NCBI GenBank assembly: GCA_007922305.1
Contig: ML677333.1
Span: 19,675,555-19,739,554 of the forward strand
Length of the DNA stretch: 64,000 nt
Direction: 5' to 3'
Source of the DNA: Dermatemys mawii
Taxonomy: Eukaryota > Chordata > Testudines > Dermatemydidae
The notes under the pieces are model-generated. The model did not search any database, was not told the origin of the DNA, and worked only from the letters and a program-made list of their open reading frames with translations. This document shows, piece by piece, positions 22,076-33,564 of this stretch (its first letter is position 1; each line of letters opens with the position of its first letter). The translations under genes were made by a program, and so were the position numbers.

Positions 22076-22534
22076 ATTTTGTCTTTGTGTAGACATGTAG
22101 ATTATTCTGGACTATTTCAACCAGAATGTAATGTATTTCATTGTCGGTTTTCATTAAAATCAATCATCTCTTACATCCACTAGCTTCCATGTTGGTGAAT
22201 AAAACAATTACAGAATGGTTCTGATTATCCCAAGAATAAGGCACAGATGCATGTTGACACTACCTAGTTTCTATATGTAAGTATGTTCCGTCTCAATATA
22301 ACTTTGATGCTGGGTGCTGAGATTCAATTGGGTGCATACAGAGACTCTATTCAAAGTCATAAATCCTGCATGTGGCAATGAGATAACTGTTTGGTATCTA
22401 CCTCACCATTTCAAATAACCCATCATCTAATAAAATAATTTGGGACAACTGTATCTGAAGACTTCACAAAACTATATATACTAAGTATAACATCTACATG
22501 ATGCACTCTAAAAAAATATCTCAGATAGGCAGGG

Positions 22535-22668
22535 TATCAGAGGGGTAGCCTTGTTAGTCTGGATCTGCAAAAGCATCATCTGATGAAGTGGGTCTTTGCT
22601 CACGAAAGCTTATGATCCAAAACTTCTGTTAGTCTATAAGGTGCTACAAGACTGTTTGTCGCTTTTTC
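22535..22668 (+). mobile_element. Penelope-derived unit, partial inverted form
   Basis: It starts TATCAGAGGGGTAGCCTTGT, then TAGTCTGGATCTGCAAAAGC. This is the reverse complement of the family's 3' terminus, also seen at 42809-42850 and, with more changes, at 52738-52778. It then switches to the direct unit: ATCTGATGAAGTGGGTCTTT, GCTCACGAAAGCTTATGATC, GTTAGTCTATAAGGTGCTAC, ending at GTCGCTTTTT. It therefore joins an inverted tail to a direct head. Flanking TCAGATAG sequences at both sides may be a TSD, but extra bases make this uncertain. Confidence 0.65.
22580..22617 (+). ncRNA. Hammerhead-ribozyme-like core in the Penelope-derived unit
   Basis: CTGATGA (22580-22586), an extra A, a 5-bp stem GTGGG/CTCAC (one G-U pair) closed by TCTTTG, GAAA (22604-22607), then GC-TTAT-GATC. 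This is the order of a type I hammerhead: CUGAUGA, stem II, GAAA, a tiny stem III, and a cleavage site ending in UC. The A between CUGAUGA and stem II is not part of the canonical core, and stem III has a G-A mismatch. Stem I pairing is not evident. Penelope-like elements are known to carry such motifs; activity here is unproven. Confidence 0.5.
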
Positions 22669-24099
22669 AGATAGATAGGTTCACTTGTTCATGTCCCTTT
22701 TGTTACAAGCTTCTCTTCTTAAACTGAATGTCTTTCTGAGCCTTTTATACACTCTGAGATTTATCCCTATCTCCTCTAATCAAATCTTGCAAACAATTCA
22801 TAAAACATTATCTGAATTTATATGCTCCACAAGGTTCATAACCAAAAGATGAATAGAGCAGCTTAATTACATTATGAGTTTCACAATCTTTTTCATACAC
22901 ATTCGGAGGAAACAATCAATGGACCAGGCAACAGAAGTACATTGTAAAGAATATATTTCATTATCTACTTAACATATTTTAAATGGGCTTTTCCTTTTTG
23001 TGATTGGTCATCTAGGAAAACTTAAGTTATTCCCTCAAAATAGGAGCAGTCATCTATTTTTACCTCTTGCTGGTTCAGAAGTGCTTTCTCCTAGTCTAGA
23101 AAACAGAGTCAACTTTGATGTTATTGAGCTGAGCAATTTTTTTAAATTTTTTTTTTACCATTAGAGATGCCGGCTTCACTACCATATAGAAACCAACCAA
23201 CTTCTGTACAAAATGGTACACTATATTAGACTTCATGGCACAACAGTGTAATGGCTTAAGATGTTGGAGTAGATTTTGGGATATGCAATCGTGTTCTTGC
23301 ATATTATGCATCTTGCACTTGCCCTGTCTTATGCTTTTCTTCTGTACATTTGCCATCTTCTGGCTGTAAAAATAAATAAATAACACTAATAGAACCCCAT
23401 GGTCTCTTGTATTAAAAGATTATTATTATTGAAAAGGATGTTGATGTATATGTGGAATTTCATACTGTACAGTGCTTTTTCTATTAAGCATGTAAGTGAC
23501 ACTAAAAAGTCAGTTCAGAAAGTACAAACATGAAACTTCCTGCAATCTCCCCTTTCATCCCTGGGTTATTTGGATGCAGGCAACACTCACCTGTGTGCCT
23601 GGGCACCTGATATTGTTGACATTAAAGGAGATCCAGAGTATCCCTGGGATGATCTTGGATAGGTGGGAATCCTTTATCCAGCCCTCTGCTGCAGTCCCCT
23701 TTCTCCTAAAGGAATTTAAAATTGGCTGTGCCTCCACCTAAGTGGCCCCTGTAAACAGTTAATGGAGTGCCTTGGGAATCTCTGGAATAAACCTATTTTA
23801 ATAATAATAATTGATCATCTGTGGCATGGGTCTAACTCAAAAATACCAATTATAAATAATATACATCCCATACACTTAAATTAGAGCTAACATACCTTTA
23901 CTTACCAATTTAAAGAAACGGGGTATAATAGACTAGGATTAAATGTCACTACTGATTTAAATCAACAGGGGGCAATTGAATAAAATCAAACAACAAATAT
24001 AGGATACAGTAATAAATGAAACTTACCTAACTGGCATTTACATTGCCACCATTTACTCCACCCCAGAGTATACACTCCTTTGGATTTCAGAGTCCTATA
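22669..24099. other. 1.4 kb with no recognised feature
   Basis: AT-rich sequence. Short open stretches at 23096-23386 and 23496-23741 show no domain. Confidence 0.35.
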
Positions 24100-24660
24100 T
24101 GCTTGCGTAGGCACGCTTGAAGATCTGCATCTGGAGACAGCACTCTGTTGGTTTTGCCTATCAATCCAGCCAAGGCAACAAGCTGCATAGCCCCTCTGAG
24201 GATTGGGGCTGGCCACACCAAATGTCAGCAGCTCTAGGTTCTGGTTCAGTGGAAAGATCACTCTGCCTCTCCTCAGACTCAGTCTCTCTGCTGTGCCCCT
24301 TCCGTTGCAAGCATCTTCCCAAAAAAGAGTAGAGGGGTTACTCACAGTTCTGTCACTGCAGGCGCACCTCAGTCAGCATAGCAATTGTCTCTTTCCTGGC
24401 TCCAGTGAAGCCACTAACCATCTTTGAAACACCCTGCTCTATTAAAGCTCTCAGCAGCAACTTCTGGCATCCTAGCAGCAGCTAGCTCCACATCAGCAAT
24501 CTGACTCCTCTCCCAAAATGGAGCCAACAACTTCTTCTCTCTGCACTCCCTGGAAAAGGAAGTCTCACTCTTTCCTCAAGGTATCATGGGAGTTGTGGTC
24601 TCTACGGCTAGATTGAAGCACACAAGATTTTACCAATGGGAACACTCATAATAAATTTCA
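24100..24660. other. GC-richer unclassified segment with a ZNF143-site-like motif
   Basis: This segment is higher in GC than its surroundings. TATCATGGGAGTTGTGGT at 24582-24599 is close to the reverse complement of the ZNF143/STAF site (ACTACAAYTCCCA-nATGC). It may be part of an old LTR or promoter. I could not assign a family. Confidence 0.3.
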
Positions 24661-25539
24661 GAGGCCCCTCTGGTAAAGGGGGTCTATGCTTTCTTTTGTT
24701 GCTAATCAGAGAATATATTTAGAAATATCTACATTGTAACTCATTACTTGCCACCTTCAGATATATAGACATCTTTAAGAAAACAGCAAGCTAAAACTTT
24801 TTTTGTCACTTTCTTAGAGATCTTGTTGCTAAGAATTACAAAATGTTCTTCATTTCCATTACCTCAGTTAAGGTCTTGCCAAATTGTTTTCTATCTGTAT
24901 TTATGGACTATTTGTAGTGTATGTAAAAATAAAAACTTAGGACCCTAAAAGAAGATTAAGGGACCTGAATTTAGCCTCTATTTTTGTAAAAAAAATCTTG
25001 ACCTTAGGGTGTTCATAACCCATGCATAGCTATTACAAGAAAATCGTTTTTTACCTGTTCAAACACCTATATATAAAATTGCATCAAAACAATCAAAGGG
25101 CAGGTGCAATGAAGCATAAAGTACACTTACTACTGATAATGAAAAAGCACTAAATGGAGATTCATGATTTAATATAGGAAGATAATCAATATTTGAAGAA
25201 AGGGCCAGACTTTGTAATTCAGAAGTAACCATGCTCAGGTCAAGGGAGCTACAGTACTATAAAACATATCGATGAGACTGAAATGTGGCCCACAAATTTG
25301 TATAGTGCAATGAAACTCTTCAAAGTTTACATTCTGGCATCTCTTTTTTTACCCCCCAAGTGACAGTATTTCCACATCTCTTTAACTTGGCGAAAGAATG
25401 CAAGAGGAATATTCTTTATCTCCCTGCTGTCTAGTCTTTCATTAGAAACTCTTGCCCTGATGATAAGGCTCATCCTTAGGCTCGTCGCATTCTGGTAAGG
25501 AATTTGACTTACACGCATATCATATACCCTGACAAGATG
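24661..25539. other. No recognised feature
   Basis: AT-rich sequence without assignable repeats or frames. Confidence 0.35.
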
Positions 25540-26380
25540 CGTTAGTTATAATAATGCAGAATCCTGACAGATCCATTTCATATATCTTGCACCTAATCAT
25601 AATATTTGGACATTTAGCAGGATATAAAATTAACAGGAGCAAATTCAATAAGCTGGACTGCCACAAATTACTCAAAATCCCATTTGATATATTAGATTTT
25701 TTTATAGAATTACAAAAAGGTAGTGGCTGTGGAGAATGCAATATATGTAAGATATTTGGGTTTTAGTAATGCATTTGACACTATATCTCACAAAATTTAA
25801 ATTAAAAATTAATTCAAACTGGCTCGGACAGTGATGTTGACATATAATCTTACTATCAATTAATTATTATGAATCCTTAATGTGCCAAATTGTGAGATGG
25901 TATCTAGTGGGGATGCTAAAGGAATACATTAGAGCTTGTTTTATTTAACATCTTCAATAATAATTGGAAAAGGGAGGAAATGATATGTTAATGACATGTC
26001 ATTCATAAGGCAAGGTCCTCAGCTAGTATAAATCTTCACTGACCCACTTATACAAGAGGGGTTATGTCTGTCCATTAACAGCCAGAAAAGACTATTATGA
26101 TAATTTAGTCTGACCTCTTGTATAACACTGGTCATAGAATTTCACCCACAGATTCCTGCATTAAGCTCATAACTTCTGACTGAGCTAGAGAATCGCTTTG
26201 GAAAGACTACTATGTGATGCTATTCTGGGAGGAAAATAGTAAGGACAGAGAAACAAACAACTGGAACTAGAGGAATTACAAATATGGGCAGAAAATAGCA
26301 AAATAAGATTAAATTTAGAAAAAATGAAAGTTAATGTATCAGGAGAAAAACAATCTGAAACAGGCATTAACCAATATTTT
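25540..26380 (+). pseudogene. Heavily degraded LINE reverse transcriptase
   Basis: Broken frames give a SNAFDTISHKI-like block (25765-25800, the RT motif around the first catalytic Asp), then far downstream QQLELEELQIWAENSKIRLN and LEKMKVNVSGEKQSET (26248-26360). The latter matches the LELQKDLNQLEKWAENSKM-type thumb block of CR1-clade ORF2. The FADD region is lost and replaced by unrelated sequence, including a minus-strand CR1 3' end near 26060-26190. This is a very old insertion. Confidence 0.55.
26060..26190 (-). mobile_element. CR1 3' end fragment nested in an older LINE
   Basis: GCCAGAAAAGACTATTATGA, TAATTTAGTCTGACCTCTTG and TATAACACTGGTCATAGAAT correspond to the antisense CR1 3' end seen at 58048-58110. 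Confidence 0.6.
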
Positions 26381-27333
26381 CAAACCTATCTGCTTAACAT
26401 TAGTCTCCTAATTCCATTTAGGAGTTGCCTGATTTTCAGAAGTTCTGAGCACTAAGGTTCCCATTGACTTCATAGTAATGTCTCTTTCTACCTCCCCATT
26501 TCTCCTCCCCTCCCCCTACGAATTAATATCAATGTTCTATTTAAAGCAAATGTCCCTTAGTGTCACCAGATAGCAACATTAGCTCCTCTTCTTCCTATCT
26601 AGAATAGAAATTGCCATAATTAACTTAACTAAAAGGACAATGTTTCTATCTAGAAGACTTCCTTTTATGATCCCTACCCATATATTTTATTTTTTGGGAA
26701 CTGAAGCTGTATTATATCTCTTTAGATATCTATATTTGTTTGACTACCAATTTGAAATGCAGAAATGTGTCACTTTTCTAAGAGTTAAAAAGCAGGTATC
26801 TTATATTTTAAGAACAGATCATTCAGTATAGGTGAGAGGAATAAAAATTGTTTATTTTGCTAGACTTTTGTATCCATGCTTGTTGGAATGTAGGATTTGC
26901 TCTAATGTTTGTGTCTGGCCAGTAAAGAGGTTATATAACACTCATAGCTAACAGGGATTCTTCTTTATTTCAAGCAGAAAGGGCTATTTGCCATGCCACA
27001 TGTGAACAATAATGACCAGGATGCCCATTGTTTAAAGGTTTGTAATTAAGATAAAGTGCATAAAGATATACTGCAAACAGAACTAATAGCAGGATAGACT
27101 ATATTCCAAAGTACCTTCTCATTCTTGACAATATATATAGATAGAGATAGAGATATATATCACCTGGGAAACTATCACACATATTGTAATATTTAAATTG
27201 TATCCACCTGAAACATTGGAAAATCTGGTGCAAGAGAGAATGGACTTAATATTTTAAAAATAGAATTGAAAAATAAAATGAATTAATGCACTGAAGGACA
27301 CCATGAAAAGTCACAGTGTACTCAGGAACATGC
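26381..27333. other. No confident feature; short AT/GATA microsatellite
   Basis: An ATAT/ATAGAG simple repeat lies at 27130-27160 and a CCCATTGACTTCATAG motif copy at 26460-26475. Nothing else is recognised. Confidence 0.4.
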
Positions 27334-27401
27334 TGGACATTGAAGACTTCCCCTGTACTCAGGGACATGCATATGAGTACAGGGGAAGTCTTCAGTGTCC
27401 A
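27334..27401. repeat. 28-bp near-perfect hairpin
   Basis: The left arm 27334-27361 (TGGACATTGAAGACTTCCCC...) pairs with the right arm 27374-27401 with one mismatch, around a 12-base spacer. The sequence just before the left arm (TACTCAGGAACATGCTGGAC) also resembles the spacer (TACTCAGGGACATGC), so a direct and an inverted duplication overlap. Confidence 0.95.
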
Positions 27402-27593
27402 ACAAAGCTATCTTCTTTAGGGCTTTAGACCGCAGGATAATGAACATATTTCCAGTGATGCTCAAAAACTTAAAGACAGTTATTTTGAAAATAGAATCCA
27501 CTTATATAAACGAGAAGAAGCATTTTCCACCTTCAGTTTCTTCCTCAAACTGGAAACTCCTATCCTGCTATTAACAGGAAACAATGGGTATGA

Positions 27594-29060
27594 CAGGTTG
27601 GGATCACAGAAACCCCCTTAGAAGCTGCCACCTGATATGCCAAGGCTACTCCTGCCTCTGTTTTCCTTCCCAAACAGCTTGGGACCTCAGTACCCTGCCT
27701 GGATGAGTCAGACTCGCTAGCCTGCTGCAACGCCAGAACCAGGTCTGAGCCACGTCCCCCAGCAGCTATGGGCTTGCCTGGAAACAGGTTAGGAAGTGTT
27801 CCTGCCTTTATGCACTCAGATGCTCAACTCCCAGTGGGGTCCAAACCCTGAATAAAACCGTTTTACCCTGTATAAAGCTTATACAGGGCAAACTCATAGA
27901 TTGTTCTCCCTGTATAACGATAGAGAGATATGTACAGCTGTTTGCCCCCTCAGGTACCAACACACACTCCAGGTTAATTAATAAGTAAAAAGTGATTTTA
28001 ATAAAGACAGGAAATAGAATTTAAGTGGTTCCAAGTAGTAACAGACAGAACAAAGTGAATTACCAAATAAACTAGAACACACAGATCTATCACTAATACA
28101 GTAAAAAGCTTCGCCCTCAGATGTTTCAGTGAATTTCTTCTTTCAGACTAATCTCCTTTTTAGTCTGGGTCCAGCTATCACTCGTATTCCCTCCTCCCCT
28201 GCAGTCATTGCCCTCTGTTCCAGTTTCCTTCAGGTATTCTTGTGGGGGTGGAGGGGCTGTTCTTTGAGCCAGCTGAAGACAAAATGGAGGGGTTTCTCCA
28301 GGGTTTATATAGACCAGCGGTTCTTAAACTGGGGGTTTGACCTCCTGGAGGGTCACGAGCTCCCTGCACTGCTGAAGTGCCGCCGAGCTGAACACTTTTG
28401 CTTTCAGTGGCATTTCGGCAGACATACCGCGCTCTTCAAAGTGTCCACCTGAAAAGCTGCCAAAGTGAAAATTTCTGGTTTTGGCAGTTTTTCGGTGAAC
28501 ACAGTGAAGTGCTCAACATGTCTTCCAAAATGCCGCCAAAACCGGAAGCGTTTGCTCGGCAGCACTTTGGCGGAGACACATGGGTCGCGGTGGCCCGTGG
28601 GGATGAGAAAAAGGGCCACCACCCCCACAAGCTTGAGAACCGCTGATATAGACTCTCTCTTTTGAGTGGAGACCCTCTCTCCTTCCTACGCAGAGTCCAG
28701 TTGTAAAATGAAGTTTCAGAGCCACATGTCTGAACTAAACTCCCTTCATTACCAGCGAGGCCACATTCCTGGGGAATCTCAAGTGTGGACGGGCTTCTAC
28801 AAAGTTCATTGTTAGCTTGATTGCTTCTTGACTGGGCATTTACTGAGAATAGCTTTTTCTCAGACAGCTGCTCAGCTGCTTTCCAAAGTCTACTTACAAC
28901 TGACCAAGCACATAGCCAATATTCATAATGTTGAATACAAAACTGACACATACATACAAATGGGATGAACAGATCCATCAGATCATTACCTTTACATAGA
29001 TATGTTACATGGCATATGTAGCAAAAGCATATTCCAGTTGTAGCATACACCCATCTATAA
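27594..29060 (-). repeat. LTR-like interspersed repeat, copy B, interrupted by a hAT
   Basis: It begins TGACAGGTTGGGATCACAGA. Positions 27815-28100 match the reverse complement of 12187-12500, including the CCCTGTATAAAGCTTATACA palindrome. The sequence contains ATTTTAATAAAGAC-type A/T blocks and no frame. A 331-bp hAT element sits inside at 28315-28645. Its extent beyond 28654 is inferred. It is probably a solo LTR; its class is unknown. Confidence 0.5.
28315..28645. mobile_element. 331-bp non-autonomous hAT element
   Basis: Terminal inverted repeats CAGCGGTTCTTAAACTGGGG and CCCCACAAGCTTGAGAACCG-CTG are flanked by a perfect 8-bp TSD, ATATAGAC, at 28307-28314 and 28646-28653. The CAG-GGTTCT-AAAC termini are those of a very widespread hAT/Charlie-like group. 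It has no transposase. Open frames across it on both strands are by chance. Confidence 0.9.
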
Positions 29061-32000
29061 GCACCCCCCCATAAAGGCTTATAGGGTACACCGTTGCAAT
29101 GGGTTTATATGAAGGCATGCTGCTAAAGGCCAGGCACAGCTTTGCTAACAGTTGAACCCAGAATGAAGAAATTCTGTGAGGAATATTTCCCAGAGGACCC
29201 TGGGAATTGTTGGCTGGACAGCAATGCATGCTGAGAAAGGAGACAGGGAAATAAAAGAGCTTTCTGCTATGCATTGAGAGTGCAGTTATGGATGGAGGAA
29301 TACCTGCAGTGGTTCTATCTCCGACAGAGCTAGGAAAGGGGCCAGGGTGTGATAGAGGGCTCAGGGAGAACTTGGTAAGGAACAGACTTGGCATCTCCAC
29401 AAAAGGAAGGAGACAAAAAATGGGTAGAAGTTTTAGGTCTCTCAGTAGGAGCCATGGGATGGGGAAGTCTTCGTGACAGAGGCAGACACAAGTAGGTCTG
29501 GTTAGTAACTGCAGAAAACAACATAGAGAGGCTATGAGAAGAGGATTGGAGCTGGGAAAGAAGCCTAGACACAGACAGCAGAAATGGATGAAGAAATGAT
29601 CAGGTCATTGAAACAGAGCTTGCAGAAACCTAGGCTAAGCCTCTGCTTCCTTTTAGGGACCTAAAGTCAGAACCCTCCAGAAATGGGAGGGAAAAAGTCC
29701 CCCTTCTTCCGGTCCTAACTACGTCAAGTGGAAGCTGGTCATGACCCTGGCAGAAACCCTAGGACAGGGATTTCAAAGACCCAGACAGCAGACCATCTGT
29801 GGCCCAAGAATCTCCCCACTGCGGCCTGCAGGGGAGAGACCCACACAGCCACCAGCTCTGTCTTCTGCAGGTGTAGCCCCCTGCAGCTCCCATTGGCTGC
29901 AGGAGAGGGACAGAGAAATCATCACTAGTCACTGGGCAGAGTCAGCCATGGAGATAGCATCACTTTTTTCCCAATGAATATAAACAAATCAAAATACCAA
30001 ACAGAACTATCTGATGCACACCTTGCTGCAATCCTGAAGGTTTCAACTGCTCAGTCACTGAGGCCAAACATCAACGAACTAACAGAAGTGAAGCTTTTCC
30101 AAGTGTCTGGCAAATACTAAAATCTCTCTGGCAGGGAAAGAATTGTATAAAGTTGTATGACAGTTTTATTATTTCTAAGATATTCAAAATAAAAAATACA
30201 ATATAAATGTTTTCTTTTCTGAACACTATCTTCAGTGACATTATTGGCCCACTGGGAGGATCTGAGGACTGGCACTGGCCCTAAGGTACATTGAGTTTGA
30301 GACACCTGCCCAAGGACTAAAGCAGCTGAAGTTAGCCAGGTACAATTTAGTTAGGTCTTTTGCAAGAAAAGGAAGGAGGGCCTTGGGGAGCCTTCTACTG
30401 AATGGCAAAATACACTGGATAAGGGGCTGTGGTGACAAACAGGTGTCTCAAAGAGAAGGAGGCTGTACTGAACACATGCATCCAACATTTTGCCTGTCTG
30501 AACCAGTCCCATTGCCATGGCTTCACTGGCTCATGTCATTTCCTGGAGCATGATTACCATCATAATAATCCAGGTAGCAGTGATTGTGCTAATCATTGAC
30601 TTTAGTGTCTCAGAGAGACATTTCACCAGCATCATAATCTCTCCTGGGAACATCAGGGAGAATGGCATCAAGACATCAAGCTCAGCAACACAGAAATTTG
30701 GTGGTCTAAAGTTGGAGTTTCTGGAGTGGTTCATGAGTTTAATGGTGACAGGGAACACCTAAAGGGCCCACATGAAATGTTCAAGGGCCAGACAGCCGTA
30801 TTTGCAGCACAGGTGATTGGTAGAAATATTCTTCAATGCTGCCACCCACAAGTGCTCTATCACCACTTCCAAAGGGAATTGAGAAGCAGGGCTAGAATAT
30901 ATGACTGGAGCCTTCAGCTCTCTGGAGATGCAAGTGGATTACAATATCAGTACAAACACTCTGTGGAGTGAGGCTCTTCGGTGGGTCCCTTAACCTGTTG
31001 TGATTTGAACCTACAAAATAACACAAGACAACTTATCTGAGGTCTCCAACATGAGCTTCAAGCTATACTCTAAGAAGACAGCAGTGTCTGCTTCACACAA
31101 TGTTACCTGTGTAATCAAAAAATAACATTGCTAAAGCTGTAGGACATCAACCTGACAGTTTCCAGCATTGAAAAGATGGTCCACTTGCCACTATTGAACA
31201 TGAACATGGCATCAAACTCCTTATTGCCTCTTATGCTTTACTGATGTTTCTACCTTTCAGGTACCTGATATCTTGTTATGCTTAATCTCCATAAAGGAAA
31301 GTGCAGAGGAGTTGGATCTGGAGAACAAATACTACAGCTGTGGGAAAATTTCAATCTTACTTTCCTTATTGAACTGAGAACTGTCACTATAGCCATGTAC
31401 AGGCCTTGGGTATATAGTGGGATTAATATGAAGTCTTTGTTGCTGCTTAGTGTGTGCTTTGCTGCTGTTACTACGTTGATTTGTTCATAGACACTGATAA
31501 GATAAAAAAAATCAGATGACGGAACGTTGATTTTTTTCTTGAATCTGAGAGACAAATTCCACATGGATATCTGAATGGATTAACTGGAAAGGAAGAAGAT
31601 CTAACCAAAGGTGCAGTATACATTTGCTTACCTGGATAATTCAGTGATGGAAAATTTGGTGTCTATGAAGGCTCTATCCATGATCGCAACTGAAAAAAGG
31701 ATTTGCCGCACTGGCTCAGATCATTTGTCCCTTGAGTTCAGAATATTAGAATAATATGTAAATTGAATATTGTCTTTCTTAAAATAATCTGTAAGATTTA
31801 ACTATCCATGCCTTTTTTTAGAATTCTGTGTTAAAGTGGTTAAAGGTGATAAAACCCTTGTTGGAACCAAAGGTTGTTTGGACTTTTTGTTTAACTCTCT
31901 TATTTTACCTCAGAAGGAATGGAGTCTAAGCAGTCCTAATTTAGCCACCTGATTAACTTACACTACCATAGCAATTGAGAGGGAAATTGATGCAAGGCTG

Positions 32001-33341
32001 AGCTAAAAGCTCAGACAATAGTTGTAACTGATAGCCTCTTCACAGGGTTAAATGTTCCAATAAAGTTTGACTGCAATATTTAGTAAAGTGCTAAGAGTGT
32101 ACCAAAGTCCTTTCACAGTGACTCCAGAAAGACTTTGAGGTAGGCTGTGGAGAATTTAGATGCTACCTAAATATAATCAATGAAAAAACTCCCACTCTCT
32201 GCAGTGGGGACAGGATTTTACTCTGGGACTGATATAGCCTAGCAAATCTTCTTGCACACATATATACATAAAGGCACAATCTAGCCCTCACTGTAAATAG
32301 CATATATTAATTGCTATTACATGCCAACAGACTATCTAAAGTGCCTATGAAAATTATTATTAATAAATAAATAATATTTGACTATTGTGCTTATGTAATG
32401 CCTCAAATTTCGAATGCTTAATTTGCATTTGTGCAAGATTCCTTCTGTGATATTTATCTGAATCAACATTAGCTCTTAATATTTTAATTATTTTGAAAAA
32501 GGAACATAACTAAAATCATCCCAATCCATATGAAATTTCATGCTATTTCCTTAAAATTTATGTGGCTTCTGAATTTCAGAAGACTTTCTAGATTATAATA
32601 AAAATTTAAATCAATCTTTGCTTCTTTAGGTAACATAGTTGTTCAGAATATGTTTACTGAGGTAGATTTAGAGAAAACAGTGAACATAATTACATTGTAG
32701 TAGTTCATCTATAAATGATCGAGTGCAGCATATCAGAACATATGAAGCTCCAACTCTAGATGACATTCTATAAAGAAAATAGACTCTGGATTATTTTAAT
32801 TCTGGGCCAGAAAAGAGAGCTGTCAATTATAACTAAAAATTTTTTACAAAGAATGGTTTGCATAAACTTTGGGAGCAGAGATCAGAGTTCTTCTAGGCTA
32901 CTGGATTACAGGTTATTCTTGTATGTGAAGAAAAAATAACTAAACTCAGCTCCATGAATTGTGTTCAGATTGGCATGAAAAGCAAAATGTTAAGTAGTCT
33001 ATTGTCAGACTTGTGATTTATACTAATATCTTTCAAGTATTTACTATTTGTAGTTAAAATAGCAGTGAGGTGGTGACAATGTGATGTCGTGTTCCCTGCT
33101 GCGCAGGTTGCATTACCAGTAAGATCTCTGTGAATATGCTATTTCTGGAAATGACCTTTCAGTATAATGATGATTTGCTGCTGATTATTTTTATTAATTA
33201 TTGATAATTTAAGTCAAGGCTATTTCCATTACTTCTGCACCTCTCTGCATTACACAAGAAAATTAATTCGAAATAGTTACTGAGAGTAAGGACTTTTTTT
33301 GTTTTTTAAGCATTATGCTATATAAGCATTACCATGATAAA
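29061..33341. other. 4.3 kb without an assignable gene
   Basis: Positions 29760-29900 contain CTGCAGCTCCCATTGGCTGC and GGGATTTCAAAGACCCAGAC, hinting at a fragment of a GC-rich hAT-type element. Modest open stretches at 30517-30762 and 31250-31564 include hydrophobic residues but no family motif, and I do not assign them. The rest is AT-rich with no repeats that I can name. Confidence 0.35.
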
Positions 33342-33564
33342 AACACAAGTGGTAAAGAAAGCGAGGAATACTTGTAGCACCTTAGAGACTAACCTGTTTA
33401 TTTCAGCATAAGCTTTCGTGGAACATCCGATGAAATGGGTTATAGCTCACAAAAGCTCATGCTGAAATAAACTGGTTAGTCTCTAAGGTGCTACAAGTAT
33501 TCCTCGCTTTCTTTACGGATACAGACTAACATGGCTGCTATTCTTAAACTTAACACAAGTGGTA
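33342..33564 (+). mobile_element. Penelope-derived fold-back element with 13-bp TSD
   Basis: The element at 33355-33551 (197 bp) is flanked by perfect 13-bp TSDs AACACAAGTGGTA (33342-33354 and 33552-33564). The left unit is AAGAAAGCGAGGAATACTTG, GCACCTTAGAGACTAACCTG and AGCATAAGCTTTCGTGGAAC. The right unit is its reverse complement (CCGATGAAATGGGTTATAGC, CTCACAAAAGCTCATGCTGA, CTAAGGTGCTACAAGTATTC, CGCTTTCTT), then a tail present only once (ACGGATACAGACTAACATGG). The whole element can fold into one long hairpin. No frame is present, so it must have been mobilised in trans. Confidence 0.85.

Noticed and set aside
22580..22617. Calling the hammerhead motif a functional ribozyme
   Set aside because: The extra adenosine, the weak stem III and the unclear stem I do not allow that from sequence alone; kept only as hammerhead-like.
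28398..29050. Open frames up to 204 codons across the 28.4-29.0 kb region
   Set aside because: They run through the 331-bp hAT and the LTR-like repeat without any domain, on both strands.
30517..31564. Possible degraded chemoreceptor or other gene (hydrophobic open stretches)
   Set aside because: I looked for TAS2R- and V1R-type signatures on both strands and found none; left unassigned.
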